Shown piece by piece: positions 8,936-18,767 of a stretch of DNA of 48,307 nucleotides. Source of the stretch: Nemertoderma westbladi (taxonomy: Eukaryota; Xenacoelomorpha; Nemertodermatida; Nemertodermatidae). Positions within the stretch are counted from its first letter, which is position 1. Every line of letters starts with the position of its first letter. The stretch lies in NCBI GenBank assembly GCA_032718475.1, contig JAUCBJ010002331.1, positions 1 to 48,307 of the forward strand, read 5' to 3'. Position numbers and translations under genes: made by a program. Under the pieces are notes generated by a model, which saw only the letters and a program-made list of their open reading frames with translations, did no database searches and was not told the DNA's origin.

Positions 8936-11900
8936 GACTGGGTGGTCAGGTCAGCAGGCAAGACTATGGGGTTCGCGGTATAATATGGTACCCCAGCTGA
9001 ACCGATACGATTTAACAAACGAATTAACCCATCGCTATCAACGAAAGGAGATAATTGATGCAAAGGACTACTTTGTTTTACTGGTAGTCCCTTGGCTAAA
9101 CCTTTGTACTCACTAGAAAAGGCAGTTTTCTGAACATAGCAACAAATTCGAATTTCAGCATTGTGAAGTTCAGAAATAGTTATATGATGCGGGTAAGATG
9201 CTCTACCCGTGCTTGACCAAATATAAAGTCGTATTAACCAAGCTACCAATAAACTCAATAAAGTCCAACTAGAATATTTGGCAATAAAATGTTCCACACG
9301 TTGATCTATATTAAAATGTTTGCCAGAAGTACTGTGACAAATAGGTTTACACTTATTAGTACAAATGGTAACACATTCGGTGGGCCTACTTGTATCCAAA
9401 CTATCAGTACAATGTATTGATTTATTTTCTAGATTATCTTTATATGTTGGTACTGTATCCTTGTTAACTTCATTGGCAGCAATCCATGAACTGAGGTCAC
9501 TGTCCCAAATAATACTAGAAGATAACATGGACAAATAAGCAGAGTTTGGTATAACAGTTTGTAGTTCTGAATCCGGAAGATTAAGTACACAATCTGTCCC
9601 CCTTTGGACGTCTTCATACTCTTCCATTAAGTCGAGATCGATATCATCAATATCAAACATAGTTATCTTTACTTCGGGGTCAGATTCACTGATGGTATAG
9701 TTGCGTTGAACGCCAGCACCTGGCCAAGAGGTTGAAGGTTGGCTAATGAATCTAGGGCCCGACCACCAACGATCACTATTGATCAATTTATCTGCTGTTA
9801 GACCACGGCTAATATCATCTGCGACATTATCTGTGCCAGGTACATGGAACCATTGATGTGGTTTAGTTCGAGTTAATATTTTGGAAACTCTGTTAGCAAC
9901 ATAACTTTTGAACGAACGGGATGAGTTTTGTATGTATCCTAAGACTATTGTGGAGTCTGTCCAACATACTTCGTTTTCTATGTGAAGTCGTAATTCTTCA
10001 TGTAATATAGCCAAAACGTCTGTAAGCAGCACCGCTGCTTCAAGTTCAAGACGTGGGATTCTTGGTTTGACGGTAATATTAACAACACGACTCTTGGAAA
10101 ATAATAGTGAGCACTGCACCTTGTCTTCGGATTCAGCACGCAGATACGCACATGCCCCATATGCGTATTCTGATGCATCCGAAAACAAGTGCAGTTGGTA
10201 AGTACAAGCAGAAGGTAAATCCTTACGTACTAAACGTGGGATATGTACCTGATGTAGTAGTGGTACTTGGGCTTCCCATTGGGACCATTGGGTTTGTAAT
10301 TTTGGGCTAATGACATCAGACCAGTCATAGCCCTCTTTCCAAATGCTTTGTAATATAAGTTTACCACAAAGAAGGAAAGGTGTGATAAGACCTAACGGAT
10401 CATAGGTGCTGGCTAACTTGCTTAAGCAACCAGCCTTCGTTAATGGTTTGGACTTCAACTCTGTATCAAAAGTAAAAGTATCAGTCTCAGGGTTCCAAAC
10501 CACACCAAGTGCTCGACTTACAGGGAGATGTTCCAAATCAAGATTCACTGTAGGAGATAAAATTGACACATCAAGTTGTTGTAAGAATGTTTTACTATTT
10601 GATATGAACTTGGTTAGATTAAAACCCCCAAGTTTAAGGCATTCAATTAAGTCCGTAGCCAATTTCACAGCATCTGGAACAGAGTCAACAGAGGGCAAAC
10701 CATCATCTACATAGAAGCTATCTTTTATAGTTTTAGCGACTTTAGATACAAAAAGATGATCGTTATCTATGCCACACTGTTCCAGAGTGCTGCAAGCTAC
10801 GCAGGAAGAATCTCTGGCCCCAAAAATGTGCCGACACATACGATAAGTGTCACACTGTTCACTGTCAGGAGGTGTCCACAGAAAGCGTAGGCTGTCGCGG
10901 TCCTTCTCTGTGACAGCGATTTGATGATACATCGCTTCAATATCACAAGAGAAGGCTATGCCACCCTCTCGGAAACGCAAGAGGACACCAATCAGAAGAC
11001 CATTTTTACAGGGTCCCTCAAGGAGTTCATTATTTAAGGATGTACCCCTGTACATTGCTGCAGCATCATTGACGATACGCAACTTTTCAGGTTTCTGAGC
11101 ATGGACTACAAATGTGTGGGGTAAGTAATAAGTCTGAGGAGTTGTCATCTTTGCATCTGCAGGAGACAACTTCTCAGCATAACCTTTAGCAATATAATTT
11201 ATGATTTGGTCATGGTATTTGATATATATATCAGGTTTGGATTTTAAACGTCGGATAAGTTGATCTAATCGTTTTTGAGCTACAGAGATGTTATTAGGCA
11301 ATCGAGGAGGCTTCTGCCTCCACAACATGCCTACGGTATATCTACCATCATGCAATTTTGTGGTTTCCTTCAAAATTTCAAGAGCTTGCTGATTGTCCCT
11401 TGACAGTACATCAGATTCACTTTCACTGTCCTTGGGCATACCATTAACTATGATACCCTCAAGACCTAGCTGTTGACGAACAGCATTGACTAGTTCAGGA
11501 CTCTCGGTGATGGAGATATGATTTAGTAGGCAAATGCTAGCAGAGGATGCAGTAGGCACTTGACCTACAATCACATAACCAAAAGGTGTATGCATTAAAC
11601 AAGGTCCATTCTCACCTACTTCACCAACAACTAGTGTTTCAGGTAGAGGACCAGCATCACGACCAATTATAACAGAAACGTCTGAAAATTCGACGTCATG
11701 ATGATTGAGATCTTTAAGATATGGTAAGAATTCAGGATAATTTGATAAATTTATCCGTGAAAGATCAGGGATTCTAGTGTGCTGAAGATTATCGAATACT
11801 AAAGCTTGAGGCACACGGACTGAGAAATGTTTTTCTACAGCTGCCCTACTATCTACATTTCGTAAAGTACATTCAGTGATGTTCACATCACAAACATGAG

Positions 11901-12177
11901 AGGTGAATACTTCTCTAATAGTCATGGGCTGTTGACTACTAGCACTGACATTCATTAAACTAAGTAGTTTATTACTCAAAACGGTATGGGTTGCACCACC
12001 ATCTATCATAGCGTAAGTTGAAATTTTTGACCCAGATATAATTACTTCTACTGGTACGACAGAGAGCCACGTTTCTACTGAAAGAGTAGGTACAGTTAAG
12101 CTAATATCTCCAGATTTATTAGAATCTAAAGAGTTTATAGATGGGTTACAATCAGACTTTGGCGATTGCACGCCTAG
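8932..12177 (-). CDS. pol: BEL-2 pol: protease, RT, RNase H, start of integrase
   Basis: About 1080 open codons, continuing the gag-2 frame after a single UGA at 12178-12180. There is no ATG at the start; the first codons after the stop are CTA GGC GTG, so expression by stop readthrough fits better than internal initiation. Numbering from the GTG at 12171: protease-like DUF1758 with MIDGGAT (Asp57; DGG rather than DSG/DTG); linker; RT with SCDIEAMYHQI (Asp410) and FYVDD (487-490); RNase H with FSDAS (Asp665), PRLELEA (Glu709), WTDSTIVLG (Asp739) and HVPGTDNVADDISRG (777-789); then an acidic linker and the pre-integrase region (SSWTLLSLLVAWLIRL). All RT and RNase H catalytic residues are present. 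The frame closes at 8932, four residues after a tandem CTGAC duplication that throws integrase out of frame. Confidence 0.92.
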   Translation of the reverse strand, partial: LGVQSPKSDCNPSINSLDSNKSGDISLTVPTLSVETWLSVVPVEVIISGSKISTYAMIDGGATHTVLSNKLLSLMNVSASSQQPMTIREVFTSHVCDVNITECTLRNVDSRAAVEKHFSVRVPQALVFDNLQHTRIPDLSRINLSNYPEFLPYLKDLNHHDVEFSDVSVIIGRDAGPLPETLVVGEVGENGPCLMHTPFGYVIVGQVPTASSASICLLNHISITESPELVNAVRQQLGLEGIIVNGMPKDSESESDVLSRDNQQALEILKETTKLHDGRYTVGMLWRQKPPRLPNNISVAQKRLDQLIRRLKSKPDIYIKYHDQIINYIAKGYAEKLSPADAKMTTPQTYYLPHTFVVHAQKPEKLRIVNDAAAMYRGTSLNNELLEGPCKNGLLIGVLLRFREGGIAFSCDIEAMYHQIAVTEKDRDSLRFLWTPPDSEQCDTYRMCRHIFGARDSSCVACSTLEQCGIDNDHLFVSKVAKTIKDSFYVDDGLPSVDSVPDAVKLATDLIECLKLGGFNLTKFISNSKTFLQQLDVSILSPTVNLDLEHLPVSRALGVVWNPETDTFTFDTELKSKPLTKAGCLSKLASTYDPLGLITPFLLCGKLILQSIWKEGYDWSDVISPKLQTQWSQWEAQVPLLHQVHIPRLVRKDLPSACTYQLHLFSDASEYAYGACAYLRAESEDKVQCSLLFSKSRVVNITVKPRIPRLELEAAVLLTDVLAILHEELRLHIENEVCWTDSTIVLGYIQNSSRSFKSYVANRVSKILTRTKPHQWFHVPGTDNVADDISRGLTADKLINSDRWWSGPRFISQPSTSWPGAGVQRNYTISESDPEVKITMFDIDDIDLDLMEEYEDVQRGTDCVLNLPDSELQTVIPNSAYLSMLSSSIIWDSDLSSWIAANEVNKDTVPTYKDNLENKSIHCTDSLDTSRPTECVTICTNKCKPICHSTSGKHFNIDQRVEHFIAKYSSWTLLSLLVAWLIRLYIWSSTGRASYPHHITISELHNAEIRICCYVQKTAFSSEYKGLAKGLPVKQSSPLHQLSPFVDSDGLIRLLNRIGSAGVPYYTANPIVLPADLTTQS

Positions 12178-12185
12178 TCAACTGA
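12178..12185 (-). promoter_or_regulatory. In-frame UGA between gag and pol of BEL-2, readthrough-type context
   Basis: On minus the gag-2 frame ends ...AGT TGA, followed by CTA GGC GTG in the same frame, which stays open for over 1070 codons. UGA followed by CUAG is the best-known leaky stop context in animals and RNA viruses. Position and context together suggest the stop is used to set the Gag to Gag-Pol ratio. A chance nonsense mutation with the same context remains possible. Confidence 0.65.
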
Positions 12186-14343
12186 CACTACTTGGGTCGA
12201 AATTGGGATTTTCTTCCAAGTATATCAGTATCCAATGGACAAGTGTTGAGTGGTCAGCTTTGCACTGCCTGCAAACTGGAGGTGTTGTCTTAAATTTATC
12301 CACTATACACTTATTTTTGGTATGACCAGATGTGCAACAATATTGACATACATTCTGTAAGATATACCATGCTGTCTTTTTATCAATGGCACAATTATGA
12401 TATGCCTTACATGCAAACAATTTGTGTCCTGCTGTAAGACAATAGGGACAAATAACATTAGTAGGGTTAGATTGTTCTGAGCTAGATGGAACAGCTATTG
12501 AATTAGCAGTTCCTGCTTGGCTCACTGATGTGCTACTAACATTAGCACTTGCAGCAGTGTATGCTGCTGTATGAGCTGAAGGTTTGCTACGTTTAGGACC
12601 CCTAGACTTATTTGGTGCATGGGTAGATGGATCTGCTACTGAACTGGTAGCAGTAACTGCTGATTTAGGAGTATTTTCAGTTCCAGCTGTTATATTGGAC
12701 ACCAAAGGAGCAGACTTCAAAGTATTAATAGTAGATATTTTCTGCTTATTTACAGAAGTTGTAGTAATGGGTGTAGAACTCGCTGAAGTTTTCGATGAAG
12801 ACTTGTACCGAAAAACTGGATCATTCTGGATGTCGCTCTCATCAGAAATGAATTCTGCAAGTTCTGTTAGCAAGGGTTCTCTCTTGTTATTACGACGAAT
12901 GTTGAAAACTTTTCGTTGCCATCGGTCGAATATGTAAGTGGGAAGATTACTTGCAACCTTTTGTAGATTCACCGAAGAGTTCATTTCTCGCAAACATTTG
13001 AAGTGTTTTAATGCTAACATTCTCTGACTAATTTTATCAGAGTATGAACGTAGTTTTACAGATTTCTCTTCACGTGTTCCTTTGGTTAAGTCAACCTCTT
13101 CAGTTAACTGCTGAACAAGGCGCTCAACTAGAATGGAAGGATGGCCATAACGCTTGTGCAAAGCTTCCCAAGCTGCATCATAACCACCTTTAATGGACCT
13201 GTAGCCAGTTATTAGGCTACAGGGTTCAGTGCCTAAATGGTTCTCAAGCAACTGAAATCTCTCGACCTCTGTCAAGTCCTTACCATCGATCATGGAGATA
13301 AAGCTACAAAGAAAATTTAAATATTCTTCAGGTTCACCATTGAACCGAGCTACTTGGACAGGTGGTAAGGTAAGACGAGTTGTCATTCGATCCATTGCCT
13401 TCCGGTTGGCATTATTAGAATTGAGGGTGTCTCTCATCAGGTTGCACATTTGCATCTGGATAAGTGTAGAAGCATCCAATGGCTGTGCGACATTTCCAGG
13501 AGGAACAAAGGCTACCTGTTGAAGACCTTCTGTAGGATGATGAGTGTAATATCCGATAGGTGTCGAGAAATAACTTAGATGGGAACCACTAACCATAGTT
13601 GGTTGAACATTAGGCACTGCTTCATTTCTATTTGATAATGAAAAAACTGATGCTTCATTTTCTGAGTCACTTTCATGATTTATACCAGATGTGGCGGTTC
13701 CGGTATTAAGATATCTAATTGGATCATTAACAACTTTATGATAATTATTTCCACTACTACCAGCACCTGTGTATGAGGGCATATCGGTACTACCATGTAG
13801 CTCATCATAATATAGGACAGGTTTACAATGAAAAATATTAGTATCGATGGCTGTCTTATTTATGCCTGGAATGGGTAGCTCATTAGCAACATTAGACTTA
13901 ATTACTTCAGGCTGCATCATGGGTAATACACTATCCCTACATGTAGTAAAATCATGAAAAGAATCTTGATCAGAGGTGTTATGATGATCAGAATAAATGT
14001 CTGTTTGCCTATGGCTACCTATATTATTCATTTTGGACAGAGGTTGTGACAGTGGGCCTACTGAGAATGTTCTGGACATTTGATCACTCAGCCGCCCAGT
14101 TAGTTGCGATGGGAACGCACTATCCGTCACAGAGTGAGATTTTGAATAAGAATCATTTCTTCGACTAATATTCATGTTTGTTGAAGAAAGGGTACTGGTG
14201 TTCGCATAAGCTGATTTACCAGCTGTATAAAGTTTTGATTTAAACGCAGGTGCAGCTGGGCATAAAGTTGACTGAACATTGTCTACACTTACACTAACAG
14301 TTGATATAGATACTCTGATGGAAAATCTGATTGCGATGCACAT
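12178..14343 (-). CDS. gag: BEL-2 gag, C-terminal part (DUF1759 and zinc knuckles)
   Basis: 721 codons. The first ~330 residues are low-complexity, Ser/Asn/Thr-rich. The DUF1759-like capsid region follows (VQVARFNGEPEEYLNFLCSF through YDAAWEALHKRYGHPSIL, about residues 330-405), then a Ser/Thr-rich spacer. At the end are zinc knuckles CPYCLTAGHKLFAC and CQYCCTSGHTKNKC (both CX2CX4HX4C) and CRQCKADHSTLVH. It would form the capsid/nucleocapsid part of the virus-like particle. The N-terminal part lies upstream in another frame with a 55-nt overlap (14289-14343). The ATG at 14343 follows stops in its own frame, so the product starts there or arises by a -1 shift from the upstream frame. Confidence 0.9.
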   Translation of the reverse strand: MCIAIRFSIRVSISTVSVSVDNVQSTLCPAAPAFKSKLYTAGKSAYANTSTLSSTNMNISRRNDSYSKSHSVTDSAFPSQLTGRLSDQMSRTFSVGPLSQPLSKMNNIGSHRQTDIYSDHHNTSDQDSFHDFTTCRDSVLPMMQPEVIKSNVANELPIPGINKTAIDTNIFHCKPVLYYDELHGSTDMPSYTGAGSSGNNYHKVVNDPIRYLNTGTATSGINHESDSENEASVFSLSNRNEAVPNVQPTMVSGSHLSYFSTPIGYYTHHPTEGLQQVAFVPPGNVAQPLDASTLIQMQMCNLMRDTLNSNNANRKAMDRMTTRLTLPPVQVARFNGEPEEYLNFLCSFISMIDGKDLTEVERFQLLENHLGTEPCSLITGYRSIKGGYDAAWEALHKRYGHPSILVERLVQQLTEEVDLTKGTREEKSVKLRSYSDKISQRMLALKHFKCLREMNSSVNLQKVASNLPTYIFDRWQRKVFNIRRNNKREPLLTELAEFISDESDIQNDPVFRYKSSSKTSASSTPITTTSVNKQKISTINTLKSAPLVSNITAGTENTPKSAVTATSSVADPSTHAPNKSRGPKRSKPSAHTAAYTAASANVSSTSVSQAGTANSIAVPSSSEQSNPTNVICPYCLTAGHKLFACKAYHNCAIDKKTAWYILQNVCQYCCTSGHTKNKCIVDKFKTTPPVCRQCKADHSTLVHWILIYLEENPNFDPSSVS

Positions 14344-15632
14344 GAGTTAGAGTTATTGATGCTACTTCGATCACTCAGTATCCTCTGAACTTCATCTTCA
14401 ACACTGCACTCCAGAGCGGCTTGTGAAAGTTCTAGTCTCTTCTGAGCTTCGAAAAATAACTTCATACGTTCAGTAGCACGATCTTCCTTTCTCAGAGCAA
14501 GCTCGATTAATTTACTCTCTTCTTCTTTTCGAATTAATTGTATATTAAGATTAGATCGAGTCTCCTCTTGTTTTTCCCAAAGTTTCTGTTCCTTCTCAAC
14601 ATGTCTAAGAAGAATTTCTGCCTCCTTTTTCTGTTCAAGAAGCCGATGAGTACGAGTCTGAGAATTACAGGAAGACCTACTGGTATTTTTACTATGTTTA
14701 CTGGAATTGTGTGACTTTGATCTATGACCAGTATTATGAGAATAAGGATGTTTAGACAATGGCAAATCGCTAGAATTAAAAACAGACTGCGAAACTAGTG
14801 AAACTCCTAATCCCGTATCACTTACAGATACATTATGTTCAGATGAGACTACTACTGGTTGGGATACAGGTGTTGAAGTACTTACAGGTACCGGTAGTCC
14901 TACCGGTAGTACTGGAGAAGCAGCAGCACTAACATATTCTACAAACATGTTTGTTGCTTGATTATCTTGGTGACTTGTACTAATGTCAACTGATATTCCA
15001 ATATCAGATTGGTATTGTATAAATCTAGACTTCATTTTATCAAGCCTGATTTGCGCATTATCCATATGAACTTTATAATCTTCAAAGCACTGTTCACGTT
15101 TTGATTCATTGCACAAAAGAGTATATAAATCAAGCATTTCCTGAGAAATGGTATCCAGCTTATATAAAATTGAAGCTGACTCTTTTATAAGCTGCGATAA
15201 TTGATTTTCACTTGGCATAGGCCTACTGACATTAAACTGTTCAAAATATGAATTAAATTTTCTAGTAAACTGTCCACGCCAATACGTTTGTTGTTTTTTA
15301 AGATATTTTAGACGTGCTGCTGGTGCAGTTGACGTTGATGCTGCAGAATTGGACTGATATTTATTTGCATTGTCCTCTCCAGTTGTACCAGTGGCAGAAT
15401 CAGGATTGTCACTGTTTATAACCCCCTCTTCTATGGTCACCGCCACAGAAGTTTGAGGTCGAGGGTAGCTGGAACTGTCTATAAATTCATCTGATTCTTG
15501 ATGAACTACAGGTACAGTACCGGTACTACTAATAGGGGAGTTTCGCGGTTCAAACACATCCCCAACCTCAGACTCGACAATAGGAGCCGATGTACTGGTA
15601 TGAATGACTGTAGTGTTACTTTCAGTAGACAT
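14289..15632 (-). CDS. gag: BEL-2 gag, N-terminal part (coiled-coil)
   Basis: 447 codons beginning MSTESNTTVIHTSTSAP. An acidic, Ser/Thr-rich N-terminus is followed by RLKYLKKQQTYWRGQFTRKF (about residue 108), a stretch typical of BEL Gag N-termini, and by helices with many charged residues. A long coiled coil runs from about 330 to 430 (RLLEQKKEAEILLRHVEKEQ and onward). In many BEL elements this region and the DUF1759/knuckle part are one ORF. Here they are separate frames with a 55-nt overlap, requiring a -1 (or +2) shift for joining. No canonical X-XXY-YYZ slippery heptamer was seen in the overlap. The start is the first ATG after the leader. Confidence 0.85.
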   Translation of the reverse strand: MSTESNTTVIHTSTSAPIVESEVGDVFEPRNSPISSTGTVPVVHQESDEFIDSSSYPRPQTSVAVTIEEGVINSDNPDSATGTTGEDNANKYQSNSAASTSTAPAARLKYLKKQQTYWRGQFTRKFNSYFEQFNVSRPMPSENQLSQLIKESASILYKLDTISQEMLDLYTLLCNESKREQCFEDYKVHMDNAQIRLDKMKSRFIQYQSDIGISVDISTSHQDNQATNMFVEYVSAAASPVLPVGLPVPVSTSTPVSQPVVVSSEHNVSVSDTGLGVSLVSQSVFNSSDLPLSKHPYSHNTGHRSKSHNSSKHSKNTSRSSCNSQTRTHRLLEQKKEAEILLRHVEKEQKLWEKQEETRSNLNIQLIRKEEESKLIELALRKEDRATERMKLFFEAQKRLELSQAALECSVEDEVQRILSDRSSINNSNSCASQSDFPSEYLYQLLV

Positions 15633-16214
15633 AGTAAGATAGCGACTTCTATTACTGTATTAATCCTACAGTTACAAAGTCTGAAAGGTGACTACAGGCA
15701 GACAGGACTAGGTTAGCTAGTTAATTGTCAGTATAAATTAAATACCGGTAGGCTCTGTCAGTCAGTGACAATATGACAGTTCAGTATGATGATCAGATGA
15801 TCCAAACTTACTGCAATTTTAGACCTAGCAGCCTAGGGCAGTAGGGCCTACCTACTGGATAATTAGCTAATCCGTAATGTGCAGGTGCAGACTGACTGAA
15901 AAATTAATACCGGTAATTATGCAATACAACCTGAACCTTTAATAAAACCAAACGTTTCAGCAGTTTTAACCATTGACCTACAATTTTTATTTAAATATAT
16001 GCAGGCTACGGCCTACCGGTACTGTTAGACTTAGACAGGTACCAGGGTACCGGCAGACCGGTACCGATAAACAGATAAAAGCAGAAAAGGTACCGGTATG
16101 ATTATTACCAGTCTGCCTGTCTGCCAGTACAGCAGTACCGATATTTTCTGATCAGCTGATTACCGGGTACAGGATTAATTTCGGAATTAATTGAGATTCA
16201 ATACTCTTTTTTAC
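15633..16214 (-). other. BEL-2 5' leader
   Basis: 582 nt between the 5' LTR and the gag ATG. It is dense in the palindrome TACCGGTA and close variants (about 15742, 15908, 16014, 16047, 16058, 16091). The sequence after the LTR (minus: GTAAAAAAGAGTATTGAATC) has no TGG-type start, so the primer-binding site is not obvious. Confidence 0.7.
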
Positions 16215-17170
16215 TGTTCCGGATATTGAGAGAAAACCACCAGGTTTTAACTTAGCGGTGTTTACCTACAGGCTAAGGGGGTTCGCGACCTGGTTGAACG
16301 AGAATTTGTAAGTTTTACAGGAATTTACAGTATTAACGTTCATCAATTCCGCAGTAAAGGTTGACCGATCGGCATATATTCAAGATATGGAAGTAAGGCG
16401 TAAGGGAATGTAATTCTAGGTATTGACTGATTGAGAAACAATAAAGAATATAAAAAACTTTCAACATCTATATATTTCTGAATCCGTACCGGTATGACAG
16501 TCTTACTTTCCCTGGAGCAGTAATAGCACAACAGTACAATTAGCCCGTAATAGCCTATTAGGCGTTCCTACATTCTGACATTCTGATATTTCGTTGGAAT
16601 ATTGAATATATACATGAATATAAACACATTTGGTAAAAAAGAGTATTGCGAACCCACAGGTTTTTAGCCCTGTTTTATGGATGGGCGGATGGGTGCTAAT
16701 ATACCAAGTTTTATTATCTTGGTATACTGCGGACAATACTGCCTTAATAATATTTTAGCTCTGCGTACCTATTAATAACTGTAGTTAGGATGCTGCAGTG
16801 TTAAACTGTAAAGCAGTAACCTGACTACTGGTACAGAGCTGTACTACTGACGTGGGTAATTAATTATAATCCTAAATCAGTAGCAGTGATTCAGTCTTCT
16901 GTCAATATATAAGACATTCAGACATGTGAATAATGATTACTGGCAATACTGGTTATTGGATTGCCGAGTACTGTATATTTTTATTTCTTTCTATATTGCA
17001 ATATAATTGGTATCATTCCTACCGGATAAGCTAAGCTAAGGCGAATCCTGGTTGACCTTCAATATATCTCTGTTTGTAATAGAATCACACGGTGTGTTAA
17101 TTATTAATAAAGTCGGGTAAACCAATGATTGTTGACTCATTATTATTGAGTCTTTGCAACTTACGGCACA
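16215..17170 (-). repeat. BEL-2 5' LTR
   Basis: 956 bp, matching the 3' LTR base for base by eye except at 16800. It should hold the promoter for the minus-strand gag-pol transcript; no TATA box was assigned with confidence. Confidence 0.95.
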
Positions 17171-17175
17171 GGAAG
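17171..17175. repeat. BEL-2 target site duplication, right (GGAAG)
   Basis: Exact match to 6754-6758, adjoining the right LTR end CGGCACA. Confidence 0.9.
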
Positions 17176-18610
17176 TGGGTTGCTAAATATTGAATGGGGG
17201 TTTTCGATAATTTAACGAAACAGGGTTGACGGCAGAATAATCTCGACTGGGTCGGGGGCCACCAAGGAAGTGGTGCTAGTAGATATAAAATAAAAGACTA
17301 ACTGAATATATCTTGTTTGTCATCATATTAAACGAAGGACAATGTATATAAACAGATAAATCAATCGGTCAGCAGTAAACAATGCAGTCAGCCCCATACT
17401 CAGTACAGCAGTAGTCAGATTCAAAGATATAAGTCCTCCATGCCAGTCCTACTCGCATTCCACCAGGAGGTACGGACACCACATAACATATCCACACTAT
17501 GCCCTCGTGATATCTTCATATTAAGGTTTGTGTGACGCGAAATTTTATTATTATTATTTTGTTATTTTTGGAATTTAGTTTATGTTAGTTATTAATTTAA
17601 ATGTAAATTATTGAAGGTCGAAACTGATGCAGATGTAATCTGCAATAAAAACACTACAAATTCGACATTAATATAGCAAGTACAGTAAATTGAATCTTCG
17701 TTATAGATGTAATTTAAGGCTCACCGTTAAATAAACAGTGGTGCTGTTTGGTGGTATTTTCCTCATCACCATAATCGTAAGTAAATTACCAACGGTTCCA
17801 ATAACTGCTAGAACTGGCAGAATGTACATTCCTGAATAGGAAAACACTGAGATTAAAAAAAACTGCCACATGTTTATTACATCATTTTAATAATAATAAT
17901 ACAATTATAAAAGTCTTAAGTAGGATCCATATAGATTTAGGTATAGTCCGTAGAAATAGGTCTAAAAAAAGCCGAACCGGAAAAATTTCAGCTAATTTGC
18001 ATTCTTACTTCCTTCTTTCGCGATACCCCAAAATTTCAAACGATCAAAATAAAAAAAATAATTGCACTACTATATTACTATTCCTGTAAATAGTACTTAC
18101 TATTGTAGAATGTGGTTTATTATAAATAAGTGGCCTGCTTGGAAGAAAAAAATACAGTTAACTTTCTAATGCCTGCCCATGAGCTATTTTGCAACCAAAT
18201 TCAAATGTTTGTACATATTTGGAATCCTTGTCCTGCCAGCTTTCCATTGGTACAAGCAAATCACTATAATTTTGAAGAATAACTGCATGCCATGCACATA
18301 TCTAACATCTTAGTGACATCGGCACCAGGTGACGGTGGGTAGGTTGTATCTCTTCTATGATTGGGCTGTGATGAGCAGTGTGCAGTGTGTATGTCTTAAT
18401 GGGCAGTGTGTATGATATTGCTATTATTTTTTGCAATTAATATTGATATGCATGTGTTTTCTTACTTGCCATGTATGGTGATGTATATTCTATTCGTGCC
18501 GTACCAGTTTACAGTTATTTTGGAACATACGATGTTATATAAGTTTGTAACTTGTTATTGTATCGGTCCAACTTGTTTTGGAAAATATACATTCTATTAT
18601 ATTATATAAC
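17176..18610. other. Mostly unassigned; start may be the 5' side of the Ty3-type element
   Basis: The first ~100 bp join to the Ty3-type gag at 6460-6720 if BEL-2 is removed. On minus, 17245-17266 reads TTGGTGGCCCCCGACCCAG, which looks like a primer-binding site. The adjoining AATAAAA-rich sequence from 17274 (TGCTAG on plus) could be LTR, but no second copy is available to prove it. From about 17500 to 18610 the DNA is AT-rich with no ORF, RNA gene or repeat I recognise. Confidence 0.4.
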
Positions 18611-18713
18611 GAAAATAAAAATTATGGCTCACCCACTATGTATGAGGGAGGTGAAACTATTTCTGTTTCAAATGTCATGCAATCTCAAAAGATTTTTTTA
18701 AGAACATGGTGTA
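18611..18713 (+). repeat. Dispersed repeat, partial copy of the 22721-23598 element arm
   Basis: Shares the order ATTATGGCTCACCCACTATG, GAGGGAGGTGAAACTATTTC and TGTTTCAAATGTCATGCAAT with the right arm of the TIR element at 23425-23598, with scattered differences. It lies just downstream of the putative exon at 18768-18953 (minus sense). Confidence 0.7.
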
Positions 18714-18767
18714 AGACAGATAGTCTCAAACAGTATCTATATTTAACAATTGTTTATATAAACTTAC

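Larger units (their letters stand above)
6759..17170 (-). mobile_element. BEL-2: near-complete young BEL/Pao LTR retrotransposon
   Basis: Two 956-bp LTRs (6759-7714 and 16215-17170) bounded by TG/CA ends, a 5-bp target duplication (GGAAG) and minus-strand gag and pol in between. By eye the LTRs differ at one base (A at 7344 versus G at 16800), so insertion is recent. The order on minus is 5' LTR, a 582-nt leader, gag in two frames, pol in the gag-2 frame after a single UGA, integrase in a third frame, ~800 nt of 3' non-coding, a polypurine tract and the 3' LTR. It inserted next to a Ty3-type gag. The integrase is truncated, so self-mobility as it stands is unlikely. Confidence 0.95.
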
